Source of the DNA: Caballeronia mineralivorans PML1(12)
Lineage (GTDB): Bacteria > Pseudomonadota > Gammaproteobacteria > Burkholderiales > Burkholderiaceae
Assembly: GCF_001028175.1 (NCBI RefSeq)
Contig: NZ_AEJF01000127.1
Span: 1 to 64,000, forward strand
DNA length: 64,000 nucleotides
Direction of reading: 5' to 3'
The notes under the pieces were generated by a model. The model saw only the letters and a list, made by a program, of their open reading frames with translations. It was not told the origin of the DNA and made no database searches. A program made the position numbers and the translations under genes. Below are positions 9,354-17,702 of this stretch, in pieces. The stretch's first letter is position 1; every line of letters begins with the position of its first letter.

Positions 9354-10925
9354 GTGCCGCGTTCGCCCGCGATCAAGACCATGCTCAAGAACTTCACGAT
9401 TCGTCGCGGACTCACGATTACCATCGCCGGTTATACGCTCGCGCTCGTGGCGGTGCTGCTTGCAGCCGCTGCGTGCCTGCGCCAGAGTAATCAGGCGCTT
9501 GAGCAGATGGTCGCAACCGATACCGTCGCCATCACGCATCTCAAGACGAGTTCGCAGCGCTTGCTGCAAGTGCGTCTCGCGCTCGGAAGCTTCGAGACGC
9601 TGTTCATGCTCGGCAAGGCCGGCGATGACCTGCTGCCCAACGCGCGCAAGACGCTCAAGGCAAGCGATGCCGAGTTCGATGCCTATCTCGCCAAGCCCCG
9701 CGATCCGCTGGAAGAGCCGCTCGTGCAAGCGGCAAAAGCGGCGCGCGACGCACTGATCGCGAAGGCGCTCAACCTTGAATTCGATGCACTCGCGCAAAAC
9801 GATTTCTCGACGTTCCGCACGCTCCAGGTACAGACGGCGGATGGTTTATACGCCACCTATGACCACGCGATGTCCGCGCTGGAAGCGTTCCAGATCGCGC
9901 ATCAGCAAGACCGTTATGCGCAAGCTCAAGCGCAGTTCCACACGATGGCGACGGCGGCGGTGATCGTCGCGGCGTTAGCGCTGGTGTTTGGTTTCATCGC
10001 GCGTGGTGCGTTGAGCGCGGCGGTAATGAAGCCGATTGAATCGGCGATCCATCACTTCGAACAGATTGCCGCGGGCGATCTGACGGCGAGCATCGATGCC
10101 TCGCGCAACAACGAAATGGGCCGCTTGTTCGCGGCGCTTGGGAAGATGCAGCAGGGTCTTGTCGGGACGGTGCAGCAGGTGCGCGGCGGCACGGGCGCAA
10201 TCTCGCACGGCGCGCGTGAGATCGCGGCGGGTAATATCGATTTGTCGCAGCGCACGGAGGAGCAAGCGGCTTCGTTGCAGCAAACGGCATCGAGCATGGA
10301 GCAGTTGACGGCGACCGTCCGCCAGAACGCCGACAACGCGCGGCAAGCGAGCGAGCTGGCCGTCGATGCATCCGCGACTGCTGTGCGCGGCGGCGCGGTC
10401 GTGGGCAAGGTCGTTCATACGATGGACGACATCGCGACGAGTTCCACGCGCATTGCGGACATCATTGGCGTGATCGAGGGGATTGCGTTCCAGACGAATA
10501 TCCTCGCGCTGAACGCGGCAGTGGAAGCCGCGCGGGCGGGTGAGGAAGGGCGCGGTTTCGCCGTGGTCGCGGGTGAGGTGCGCAGCCTCGCGCAACGCAG
10601 CGCGGCGGCTGCGAAAGAGATCAAGGAATTGATCAATGCATCGGCTGACAAGGTGCAGGCGGGGAATGCGCTCGCGGGGCAAGCGGGCCAGACAATGAGC
10701 GAAGTGGTCGCGGCGGTGAAGCGCGTGTCGGACATTATTAGCGAGATCAGCGCGGCATCGAACGAGCAGACCGGCGGGATCGAACAGATCAATCGCGCGG
10801 TCGCACAAATGGATGAAGTAACGCAGCAGAACGCGGCGCTGGTGGAGGAAGCTGCGGCTGCGGCGGCGTCGCTTGAGCAGCAGGCTGCGCAGCTGGATGT
10901 CGCGGTGGCGGTGTTTCGGGTTTAG
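9354..10925 (+). CDS. Methyl-accepting chemotaxis protein
   Basis: Chemoreceptor (Tsr/Tar-like topology, 523 aa). A transmembrane helix at about residues 21-40 and another at about 198-220 enclose a four-helix-bundle periplasmic sensor. A HAMP domain (KPIESAIHHFEQIAAGDLTA) and the long coiled-coil signalling domain follow, with the conserved hairpin tip IEGIAFQTNILALNAAVEAARAGEEGRGF. The C-terminus ends in VAVAVFRV, so there is no CheR-docking pentapeptide. GTG at 9354 is preceded by GAGGAAA at proper spacing; ATG at 9381 is an alternative. The ligand is unknown. No che genes are nearby, as is common for dispersed receptors in Burkholderiales. Confidence 0.93.
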   Translation: MPRSPAIKTMLKNFTIRRGLTITIAGYTLALVAVLLAAAACLRQSNQALEQMVATDTVAITHLKTSSQRLLQVRLALGSFETLFMLGKAGDDLLPNARKTLKASDAEFDAYLAKPRDPLEEPLVQAAKAARDALIAKALNLEFDALAQNDFSTFRTLQVQTADGLYATYDHAMSALEAFQIAHQQDRYAQAQAQFHTMATAAVIVAALALVFGFIARGALSAAVMKPIESAIHHFEQIAAGDLTASIDASRNNEMGRLFAALGKMQQGLVGTVQQVRGGTGAISHGAREIAAGNIDLSQRTEEQAASLQQTASSMEQLTATVRQNADNARQASELAVDASATAVRGGAVVGKVVHTMDDIATSSTRIADIIGVIEGIAFQTNILALNAAVEAARAGEEGRGFAVVAGEVRSLAQRSAAAAKEIKELINASADKVQAGNALAGQAGQTMSEVVAAVKRVSDIISEISAASNEQTGGIEQINRAVAQMDEVTQQNAALVEEAAAAAASLEQQAAQLDVAVAVFRV

Positions 10926-10930
10926 GGGGG

Positions 10931-11461
10931 TCAATATCCCGCCGCGGCCGCCGTAAATACCGTCCGGTAATAAGCACGCCCCTGCTCCAGGTGCGACTCA
11001 AAAGCGAATCCACGACTCAGCATGTCGTTCATATCAGCACGCGTGATTTTCATCACGTAGCTGTGTTCCGTCGTGACCAACCGGCAGCTCCCCGGCGTCT
11101 CCGAAGCGCTGAACCACTTGCCCGAGTCGGCATGACCGGCCTGGTACGAGTGGCCATCGTGCTCCACCTGCCAGCGGCCATCGAGCAAGATCCAGAAATC
11201 ATCGCTCTTATCGGCCGCCGCGCAATTCGCCACAACCGTATCCGCCTGCGCTTCCCACTCGCGAGAATGGTCGATGGTCCAGCGCAGCTGCTCCGTATCG
11301 AGACCCGTAAAAAACGGCGTCTTCCTGAGCAAATACAAATACGTCGTCGATGCTTTCATGGTCTTGCCCTCCTGTTCCGCGTAGCCCTGCTGACCGCACG
11401 CGGCGGTCAGCATAAGAAGGCTAAGCCAGGCGTCGCGAACGATACGCCCGGCATACATCAT
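10931..11461 (-). CDS. Putative lipoprotein with cyclic-nucleotide-binding-like domain
   Basis: 176 aa. The N-terminus (LSLLMLTAAC, Cys22) looks like a lipoprotein or secretion signal. The rest starts TPFFTGLDTEQLRWTIDHS and continues FWILLDGRWQVEHDGHSYQAG, resembling the beta-roll of cNMP/CRP effector domains (FxxLsxeqL... LLeGxvxV...) but without a phosphate-binding cassette that I can recognise. Its ATG overlaps the stop codon of the upstream short-chain dehydrogenase by 4 bases (ATGA), so it is translationally coupled to it. A periplasmic CRP-like fold would be odd; an internal ATG (MKASTTYLYLLRK) would remove the signal. Function unknown. Confidence 0.7.
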   Translation of the reverse strand: MMYAGRIVRDAWLSLLMLTAACGQQGYAEQEGKTMKASTTYLYLLRKTPFFTGLDTEQLRWTIDHSREWEAQADTVVANCAAADKSDDFWILLDGRWQVEHDGHSYQAGHADSGKWFSASETPGSCRLVTTEHSYVMKITRADMNDMLSRGFAFESHLEQGRAYYRTVFTAAAAGY

Positions 11462-12351
11462 CGCGGCACCTTCGCTTCAAGCAGATCGCCCATGCCGATG
11501 CGCTGCGCGAATTCGATCCGCACTCGCTCCGATACCGCCAGCACCTGCGCCGCGCCATCGCCGACAAAATCGATCACCGAGCGCATCGGACGCGTGCCCT
11601 TTTCCAGCCCGACGATACGGACCACTTCATCCGCGACGGCTTTAGGATCGGCGTCAGCCGGTGTCAGTGCGGTCAAACGCTCGCCGATCTGGTCCATCAC
11701 GCCGTCGTATCGGGCATAGGCCGCGGCCGTCGCCGTGTCTGCCGGTTTGCCTGCGCTCGGGAAGTGATCGGTGCCGCTGGTGAACGCACCCGGCACGACA
11801 ATCGATGTCTCCACGCCGAAGCGTGCAAGTTCATAAGAGAGCGTGACGGCGAGCGAATCCATGGCTGCCTTCGCCGCGCCGTAAGGGCCCATGAACGGAG
11901 GAAAACCGCCCTTGGTCGTCGTGCTGCTGATCCACAAGACGAGCCCGGATTCCTGCTTGCGCATATAAGGCAACACTGCACGGTTGACGCGTTGCGCGCC
12001 GAACAGATTGGTGTCGAAAACCTTCATCATTTCTTCCGGCGTGAACGCTTCCGACGGGCCGACCACCAGATGTCCCGCGTTCTGCATCACCACGTCGATC
12101 CTGCCCTGCTCGCGGATGATCGTTGCGGCGGCGGAATCGGCGGAATCCTGCGAGAGGACGTCGAGTTCCAGTGGAATCAACGCGATGCCCTTCTCCGCCG
12201 ACAATGCCCGCAATTCGTCGGCACGACCACGATTGCGGCCTTCGACATCGCGCATGGTCGCGTACACAATGTGCCCCGCTTCCGCCAGGGCCTGCGCGCT
12301 CAACTTGCCGATACCCGTGCCTGCGCCCGTTACCAAAATGACTGATTTCAT
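11458..12351 (-). CDS. Short-chain dehydrogenase/reductase (SDR)
   Basis: NAD(P)-dependent oxidoreductase, 297 aa, classical SDR fold. The cofactor motif VTGAGTGIG is at residues 6-14, NAG appears in VMQNAGHLVVG, and the catalytic Ser and the YxxxK in PYGAAKAAMDSLA are present. The C-terminal extension is longer than in simple 250-aa SDRs, as in the group oxidising alcohols and hydroxy-acids. The ATG at 12351 has a GGAG Shine-Dalgarno. It is followed by a 4-bp overlap with the lipoprotein-like gene and preceded by a second SDR gene in the same direction, so the three probably form an operon read from the LysR divergent promoter. Confidence 0.9.
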   Translation of the reverse strand: MKSVILVTGAGTGIGKLSAQALAEAGHIVYATMRDVEGRNRGRADELRALSAEKGIALIPLELDVLSQDSADSAAATIIREQGRIDVVMQNAGHLVVGPSEAFTPEEMMKVFDTNLFGAQRVNRAVLPYMRKQESGLVLWISSTTTKGGFPPFMGPYGAAKAAMDSLAVTLSYELARFGVETSIVVPGAFTSGTDHFPSAGKPADTATAAAYARYDGVMDQIGERLTALTPADADPKAVADEVVRIVGLEKGTRPMRSVIDFVGDGAAQVLAVSERVRIEFAQRIGMGDLLEAKVPR

Positions 12352-12394
12352 GATGACTCTCCAATCGTTTAGATAAGCTAACGTTTTTGTGTTC

Positions 12395-13138
12395 TTAAGC
12401 GATACCGCCATTGGCGCGCAGGATCTGTCCGTTGACCCAGCCCGCATCCGGACCGGCGAGGAAGGACACGACCGAAGCGATGTCATCGGGCTGGCCGAGG
12501 CGTTGCAGCGGCGGCATTTTGGCGAAGGTCTGGATCTGTTCTTCGGTCTTGCCATCGAGGAACAGCGACGTCGCGATCGGACCCGGCGCAACGGCGTTCA
12601 CCGTGATGCCGCGGCCGCGCAGTTCCTTCGCGAACACATGGGTGAACGCCTCAACTGCCGCTTTCGTCGCGTTGTAGACGGCGTAGCCGGGCATGTTCAG
12701 GGCAAGCGTGGTGCTCGAGAAATTCACGATCCTGCCGCCGTCGTTCATCCGCGCCGCCGCTTCGCGCAGCGTGTTGAAGGTGCCGCGGACGTTGATGCCG
12801 AAGGTCTGGTCGTAGAGCGCGTCGGAGGTATCGGCGAGCGGGACTGTCTTCAGCACGCCCGCGTTATTCACCAGCACGTCGATCTTGCCGAGCTGCTGTT
12901 CGGTCGCCTCGAACATGGCGCGGACTTCATCGGCGTTCGCTACGTCGGCCTTGATCGCGATGGCCTTCGTCCCCTGCGCGGCGAGTTCCGCGACGAGCGC
13001 GTCGGCTTCCTTCGAGCTCGATGCGTAGTTGATGGCCACGGCAAAACCGTCGTTGGCGAGACGCCGCGCCACTGCTGCACCGATACCCCGCGATGCGCCC
13101 GTGACGATGGCTACCTGGCTGTTCTTGACTGTGTTCAT
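12395..13138 (-). CDS. Short-chain dehydrogenase/reductase (SDR, FabG-like)
   Basis: 247 aa classical SDR. It has VTGASRGIGAAVA near the N-terminus, the LVNNAGVLKT active-site-adjacent motif, a catalytic triad with YNATKAAVEAF, and NAVAPGPIATSLF. The ATG at 13138 is chosen because GGAG lies 6 nt upstream; an extra 17-codon upstream extension has no Shine-Dalgarno. It is the first gene of a minus-strand set (SDR, SDR, lipoprotein-like protein) and lies 124 bp from a divergent LysR regulator, the standard layout for LysR control. Substrate unknown; the sequence is close to many Burkholderia NAD(P)-dependent aldo/keto or quinone-type reductases. Confidence 0.92.
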   Translation of the reverse strand: MNTVKNSQVAIVTGASRGIGAAVARRLANDGFAVAINYASSSKEADALVAELAAQGTKAIAIKADVANADEVRAMFEATEQQLGKIDVLVNNAGVLKTVPLADTSDALYDQTFGINVRGTFNTLREAAARMNDGGRIVNFSSTTLALNMPGYAVYNATKAAVEAFTHVFAKELRGRGITVNAVAPGPIATSLFLDGKTEEQIQTFAKMPPLQRLGQPDDIASVVSFLAGPDAGWVNGQILRANGGIA

Positions 13139-13262
13139 GATTCGCTCCTTTGGGTGGTGAGTGCGTGGAATGAAGTATTGATCATTCACGTCGATTGATA
13201 ATTAGCCTCGATTTGGTAATATAGTTCCATTTTCTTTAATAATCAGAGCTCGCGAGTTGCCC

Positions 13263-14153
13263 ATGGACCGGTTTCAGGAAATGCAGGTGTTTATTCGTAT
13301 CGCCGAGCGCAGCAGCTTCACGCAAGCTGCGGACGATTTGCAGATACCGCGCGCCACGGTGACCAATCTTTTGAAGCGCATGGAGGAGCGGCTTGGAACG
13401 CGGCTGCTAGAGCGCACGACGCGCACGGTGCGCCTGACGCACGACGGCGAGGCTTTTTACCGGCGCTGCGTGCGGCTGATTGCGGATATGGAGGAAGCGG
13501 AGGGTTCGTTTCGCAATGTCGCGCCGAAGGGTCTGCTGCGCGTGAATTTGCAGGGGACGCTTGCGAAGCATTTCGTGGTGCCGGCGCTGCCTGAGTTCAT
13601 CGCGCAGTATCCGGACATTGAATTGCAGATTGGCGAGGACGACCGGCTGGTGGATCTGGTGCGCGAGGGGATCGACTGCGTGCTGCGGGCGGGCACGCTC
13701 CAGGATTCTTCGATGGTCGGGCGCCGCGTCGCATTGATGGAACAGGTCACGGTCGCGAGTCCCGCTTATCTGGAGCGATTCGGTGAACCTGAGACGCTCG
13801 AGGCGCTGGGTGCGCATCGGGCGGTGAACTATCTATCGAGTGGATCGGGGAGGATCTTGCCTATGGAATTTACCGTCGATGGCCGGGTGGTCGAGATGCA
13901 GCTTGCGGCTGTGGTGTCGGTTACGGGCGCGGATTTGTACACGGGGTCGGCGGTGGCGGGATTGGGAATGGTGCAGGTGCCTCGGTATCGGGTGATGGGG
14001 GAGATATCGGCGGGGAAATTGAAGGTCGTGCTGAATGCGTTTTCACCGCCTCCCATGCCGGTTTCGGTTTTGTATCCGCAGAACCGGCAGTTATCGGCGC
14101 GGGTTCGGGTCTTCGCGCAATGGGTTCGGGAGATTTTTGAAGCGGCGGGGTGA
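13263..14153 (+). CDS. LysR-type transcriptional regulator
   Basis: 296 aa regulator. The winged helix-turn-helix is at residues 1-60 (FQEMQVFIRIAERSSFTQAAD, ...ATVTNLLKRMEERLGTRLLERTTRTVRLT), followed by a periplasmic-binding-like effector domain. TTG at 13257 would add two residues; ATG at 13263 is preferred because it begins the HTH normally (MDRFQEMQVF). Divergent from the SDR gene at 12395-13138, which it probably controls together with itself. Effector unknown. Confidence 0.92.
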   Translation: MDRFQEMQVFIRIAERSSFTQAADDLQIPRATVTNLLKRMEERLGTRLLERTTRTVRLTHDGEAFYRRCVRLIADMEEAEGSFRNVAPKGLLRVNLQGTLAKHFVVPALPEFIAQYPDIELQIGEDDRLVDLVREGIDCVLRAGTLQDSSMVGRRVALMEQVTVASPAYLERFGEPETLEALGAHRAVNYLSSGSGRILPMEFTVDGRVVEMQLAAVVSVTGADLYTGSAVAGLGMVQVPRYRVMGEISAGKLKVVLNAFSPPPMPVSVLYPQNRQLSARVRVFAQWVREIFEAAG

Positions 14154-14220
14154 CAGATCCAGACTGCCGCATGGACATTGGTGCGACTGCTTCGCTCTGT
14201 ACACGCGCCCTAGACTTAAA

Positions 14221-14979
14221 TCACCATGGGATCGTTTCCCCTTTCCAGCGCGTGAACGTCCCTGTGGGGCCGTCCGGACCCAGCAGCGCAACGCGCACCG
14301 CCTCGCGAGCGCCTTCCTCGACGGTCTCGGTGCCCGCATATCCGTTGAGGTTCGTCCTGGTAAAGCCCGGGGAGACGGCATTGACCTTAATACCTTCTGG
14401 CTCAAGTTCTATGGCCATAGCGACCGTCAAAGCGTTGAGAGCCGTCTTGGATGCTGGGTAGACGGGCCCGAAGATCGCGCGGTACGGGAAAGCCGAGTCC
14501 GAGTTCGTCGTCAACGACCCAACGCCACTCGACACGTGAACAATGCGGGAGCCCGGCGTCTTGCGCAAAAGTGGCAGCATCGCCTGGTACACAGCGAGCA
14601 CGCCAAACACGTTGGTGTCCCACACCGCGCGCATTTCATCGAGAGCCACGTTGCTCGGGCGCGTCGTCTTTGCGTACTCCTCGACGGATTGACCGGGCTG
14701 CTTCTTCGTATTCGAGATGGCCGCGTTTTGGACGAGCACGTCAAGGCGGCCAAACTCATTCCGGACGCGCTCCGCCGCAGATGTGATCGAAGCCTGATCC
14801 GTCACGTCGAGTTGGAGCGCGAAAGCGTTCATCCCAACTTCGCTAGCCGCAGCCTCGCCGCGTTCGAGGCTGCGCGACCCTACCAACACAGTCAAGCCGC
14901 GTGCCGCGAGATCCTTTGCGATCTGAAGACCGATTCCTTGATTAGCCCCGGTTACGAGAGCAACGGGTTTGTCCTGCAT
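14221..14979 (-). CDS. Short-chain dehydrogenase/reductase (SDR)
   Basis: 252 aa SDR. It has ALVTGANQGIGLQIAKDLAARG with the Gly-rich NAD(P) motif, VLVQNAAIS, a catalytic Ser in HVSSGVGS and YPASKTALNALTVAMA (YxxxK). A GGAG ribosome site lies 8 nt before the ATG. This sequence type resembles Burkholderia/Rhizobium SDRs of unknown substrate similar to carbonyl reductases. It faces the LysR gene's end (67-bp gap, converging) and runs in the same direction as the next SDR upstream, but with its own ribosome site. Confidence 0.9.
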   Translation of the reverse strand: MQDKPVALVTGANQGIGLQIAKDLAARGLTVLVGSRSLERGEAAASEVGMNAFALQLDVTDQASITSAAERVRNEFGRLDVLVQNAAISNTKKQPGQSVEEYAKTTRPSNVALDEMRAVWDTNVFGVLAVYQAMLPLLRKTPGSRIVHVSSGVGSLTTNSDSAFPYRAIFGPVYPASKTALNALTVAMAIELEPEGIKVNAVSPGFTRTNLNGYAGTETVEEGAREAVRVALLGPDGPTGTFTRWKGETIPW

Positions 14980-15042
14980 AGCAATCTCCTTATCGTAATA
15001 CGCTGTAGCGCGTAGAAGCCACGTTCAATCTGTGCCGCTCGG

Positions 15043-15792
15043 TCAGCGAACCTCAGCCGCCCACGCTTGGGCATCAGCGCCGGCCGGGATGCGCATTGGG
15101 GATGACGGGCCCGTCGCCGCGCGCCACACGGCCTCCGCGACGTCCTGTGCCCGGGTGATTGGCGTAGAGGTGTCCTGGAACTGCGCGAAGACATCCTTGA
15201 CGAGACCAGCGTAGGCCTCGTGGTCGAGGCCATGCATGTGGGCGTGGGCGTTCTCTGCGAATCGGGTGTCGGGCGCACGGCCCGGCAGCACCAGGCGCGC
15301 TCGCACGCCGAACTGCTCGAGCTCCAGCGCCATTGACTCGGTAAATGCGTTCACCGCCGCCTTGCTCGCGCGGTAAGCGGCGATCAGAGGCAGCGCCTTC
15401 AGCGTTACGCTCGACGTGACATTCACTACGACGCCGGCTTTACGCTGCCGAAACTGGGGCAGCACCGCCTGCGTCAATGCGATCGTGCCAAAGGTGTTGG
15501 TCTCGAAAATCTCGCGCACCGTCGCAAGCGGGACCAGTTCCGCCGGGGAAGCCGCGCCGAAGCCCGCGTTGTTGACGAGCACGTCGATCGGGCCGGCCGC
15601 CTCGACAGCTTTGCGGATGCTTTCCGGATCTGTGACGTCGAGCGCCAGCACGCGCAAGCGCTCTGAAGGCGGCAGCACGTCGGTGCGCGGCGTGCGCATC
15701 GTGGCGACGACTTGCCAGTCGCGGGCCAGAAAATAGCGGGCAATCTCGAGGCCGAATCCGGAAGAGCAGCCGGTGATCAGCACGGTTTTCAT
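15043..15792 (-). CDS. Short-chain dehydrogenase/reductase (SDR)
   Basis: 249 aa SDR. It has VLITGCSSGFGLEIARYFLARDW (partial TGxxxGxG cofactor loop), DVLVNNAGFG and a catalytic YRASKAAVNAF. ATG 15792 has CAGGAG upstream. It is divergently arranged with the AraC-type regulator at 15896, sharing a 103-bp intergenic region, the usual layout for AraC-family control of an SDR. The downstream neighbour on the same strand is another SDR 64 bp away, so both may be transcribed together. Substrate unknown. Confidence 0.9.
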   Translation of the reverse strand: MKTVLITGCSSGFGLEIARYFLARDWQVVATMRTPRTDVLPPSERLRVLALDVTDPESIRKAVEAAGPIDVLVNNAGFGAASPAELVPLATVREIFETNTFGTIALTQAVLPQFRQRKAGVVVNVTSSVTLKALPLIAAYRASKAAVNAFTESMALELEQFGVRARLVLPGRAPDTRFAENAHAHMHGLDHEAYAGLVKDVFAQFQDTSTPITRAQDVAEAVWRAATGPSSPMRIPAGADAQAWAAEVR

Positions 15793-15895
15793 GGGAACTC
15801 CTGTGTGAGGTGGTTTGCGTATTCCCGTACGATAGACCGCCGTGACTGTACTCACTACAATCGATAATCCGAATTTCATTTGCAGGAGTCCAGCA

Positions 15896-16813
15896 ATGAT
15901 CGATCCGTTGGCCGAAGTCGTGACGCTGCTGCAGCCGGGCGCCCGGTTTTCCAAACTGGTTCTGGGCGCCAGCCCTTGGCGCGTTAGCCGCTCGGATGCC
16001 GGTCAGCCGCTCTATTGCGTGATCCTCGAGGGCGCGTGCCGCATGGCGATCGACGGGCACGAGCCCATCGAGCTCATCTCGGGTGACTTCGTGCTGATTC
16101 CCGCGGCCTACGGCGTCGCGATGTCCAGCCTCGTGCCGCCACCGCCGGCCGTTCAGACGCTGGAGCCGATCGCGCTCGGCAACAATGAATTTAGAATCGG
16201 GGAGCCAGACAGCCCTGTCGATTCGCGAATAATGGTCGGCCACTGCAGCTTCGGTTCACCAGATGCATCCCTGCTGGTCTCGTTGCTACCGCAACTCGTG
16301 CATGTCCGCGGCGAAGAGCGGCTGGCCACCCTCGTGCAACTTGTACGAGATGAATCACGCGAGCAGCGGCCTGCGCGCGAGGTCGTGCTGTCACGACTGC
16401 TGGAAGTGCTGCTCATCGAGGCGCTGCGGTCCACGGCGGAAACGACTGCGTCACCGGGCCTGGTTCGCGGGCTGTCCGATTGCCGCCTCGCGGCCGCGAT
16501 CCGCGTTATGCACGAACACCCTACACGCGCGTGGACGGTTGCTGAACTTGCGAAAGAGGCCGCACTGTCGCGCTCAACCTTCTTTGAACGCTTCAACCGC
16601 GCGGTCGGCGTGGCACCCATGGAATATTTGCTCACTTGGCGCATGGCGCTCGCAAAGGACCTGCTACGCCGTAATGAAGGCCGCGTCGCCGATGTTGCAC
16701 AGCGCGTTGGCTACAGCTCCGCCAGCACCTTCAGCGTCGCCTTCACGCGACACGTCGGGCGGCCGCCTTCACAATACGCGCGCGAGGAGCAGGCGGCCAC
16801 CGACGACACGTAA
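15896..16813 (+). CDS. AraC-family transcriptional regulator (cupin N-domain)
   Basis: 305 aa regulator of the AraC/XylS family. The N-terminal half is a cupin-like ligand domain (LYCVILEGACRMAIDGHEPIELISGDFVLIPAAYG, cupin_6 type). The C-terminal two helix-turn-helix motifs are at about residues 205-300 (WTVAELAKEAALSRSTFFERF and VADVAQRVGYSSASTFSVAFTRHVGRPPSQY). The ATG at 15896 is preceded by GCAGGAG. It is divergent from the SDR at 15043-15792 and probably activates it. A perfect hairpin begins directly after the stop codon. Confidence 0.92.
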   Translation: MIDPLAEVVTLLQPGARFSKLVLGASPWRVSRSDAGQPLYCVILEGACRMAIDGHEPIELISGDFVLIPAAYGVAMSSLVPPPPAVQTLEPIALGNNEFRIGEPDSPVDSRIMVGHCSFGSPDASLLVSLLPQLVHVRGEERLATLVQLVRDESREQRPAREVVLSRLLEVLLIEALRSTAETTASPGLVRGLSDCRLAAAIRVMHEHPTRAWTVAELAKEAALSRSTFFERFNRAVGVAPMEYLLTWRMALAKDLLRRNEGRVADVAQRVGYSSASTFSVAFTRHVGRPPSQYAREEQAATDDT

Positions 16814-16842
16814 GACATCGGAAACACACTGTTTCCGATGTC
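16814..16842. terminator. Perfect hairpin abutting stop codon (U-less terminator candidate)
   Basis: Arms GACATCGGAAACA (16814-16826) and TGTTTCCGATGTC (16830-16842) pair perfectly over 13 bp around a CAC loop, beginning directly after the regulator's TAA. There is no T-run after the stem, so it may be a U-less terminator or a 3' mRNA-stabilising stem rather than a classical intrinsic terminator. Confidence 0.6.
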
Positions 16843-17002
16843 GCTAAGGCCAGGGAACCCGGTGGCTCAAGGCAACTCACTAATGACGGCTGTTTGAGCG
16901 AACGAGACAAAAAAGTAAGCAGCTTAAAGGTCCGCGCGGACGAGGCGCCCAACTGCCGATCCGGGGGACATGAAGATCGAGACGCAAGCACCGGATGTCT
17001 GC

Positions 17003-17617
17003 TCATGCATAGCGTGCGAGGAACATGTCAGCGGCCGATTCTGCGACCTGCTTTTGCTCCTGTTCGCCGAGCGGTACCTGGCCCATCGTCACCTGCGGCC
17101 AGAACGCGAAGGCCTTCACCAGCGCCTGCAACTGCAGCGCCGCGAAGAGCGGATTGTCGGTTTTGAGACGGCCGTCGGCGACGGCCGCCCGGATCCACAC
17201 GGTCAGGTCTTCCTCGCGTTCGCCCAGGCGGGCGACCATGTCCCGCGCTCGCTCCGGCGAATGGATCCCGGCCGCGATCGCCACACGTGCAAGCGACAGA
17301 AAGGATTCGTCGTTCAGAAGCCGCAGCTTGCGGCCTAAAAGGTCGAGCAACTGCGCGCGCAACGGTTCGTCAGCGCGGTAGGCGGGAGCATCGCCCGTCT
17401 GGCTCGCGTCCCACAGCTGATGGAGAATCGCCGCGAAAAGTACTTCCTTGCTTGGGAAATGGTTGTAGACGGTACGTTTCGAGACGCTCGCCCGGGCGGC
17501 GATACGGTCCATGCTGGTCGCGTCGTAGCCGGCCGCGAGGAATTCCTCGATCGCGGCGCCGACGATGGCGTCACGCTTGCGGTCAGTCAGGCGCTGATGG
17601 GTGACATGTGGATCCAT
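17003..17617 (-). CDS. TetR/AcrR-family transcriptional regulator
   Basis: 204 aa repressor. The DNA-binding helix-turn-helix is at about residues 12-60 (IVGAAIEEFLAAGYDATSMDRIA, ASVSKRTVYNHFPSKEVLFAAIL), followed by an all-helical ligand domain of the AefR-like C-terminal type. It is divergent from an MBL-fold hydrolase across 85 bp containing a clear 25-bp palindrome, so it very likely represses that gene and itself. The ligand is unknown. Confidence 0.92.
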   Translation of the reverse strand: MDPHVTHQRLTDRKRDAIVGAAIEEFLAAGYDATSMDRIAARASVSKRTVYNHFPSKEVLFAAILHQLWDASQTGDAPAYRADEPLRAQLLDLLGRKLRLLNDESFLSLARVAIAAGIHSPERARDMVARLGEREEDLTVWIRAAVADGRLKTDNPLFAALQLQALVKAFAFWPQVTMGQVPLGEQEQKQVAESAADMFLARYA

Positions 17618-17637
17618 GACCGGATTTTACACCGAGC

Positions 17638-17662
17638 AGTTTACTTTTCTCGAAAATAAACT
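17638..17662. promoter_or_regulatory. TetR operator palindrome
   Basis: A 25-bp near-perfect inverted repeat in the divergent promoter region: left half AGTTTACTTTT, right half AAAATAAACT, with mismatches only near the centre and one inner pair. It lies midway between the TetR start (17617) and the hydrolase start (17703). Size and position fit a TetR-family operator; assigning it to this regulator is inference. Confidence 0.7.
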
Positions 17663-17702
17663 ACACTGCCGAGTATACATTTCTCCCTGGACGGCCCATC
17701 TC

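Noticed and set aside
9975-10934. 319-aa open frame antisense to the chemoreceptor
   Set aside because: Arg/His/Leu-rich composition without domains; GC-rich coding DNA often opens such frames on the opposite strand.
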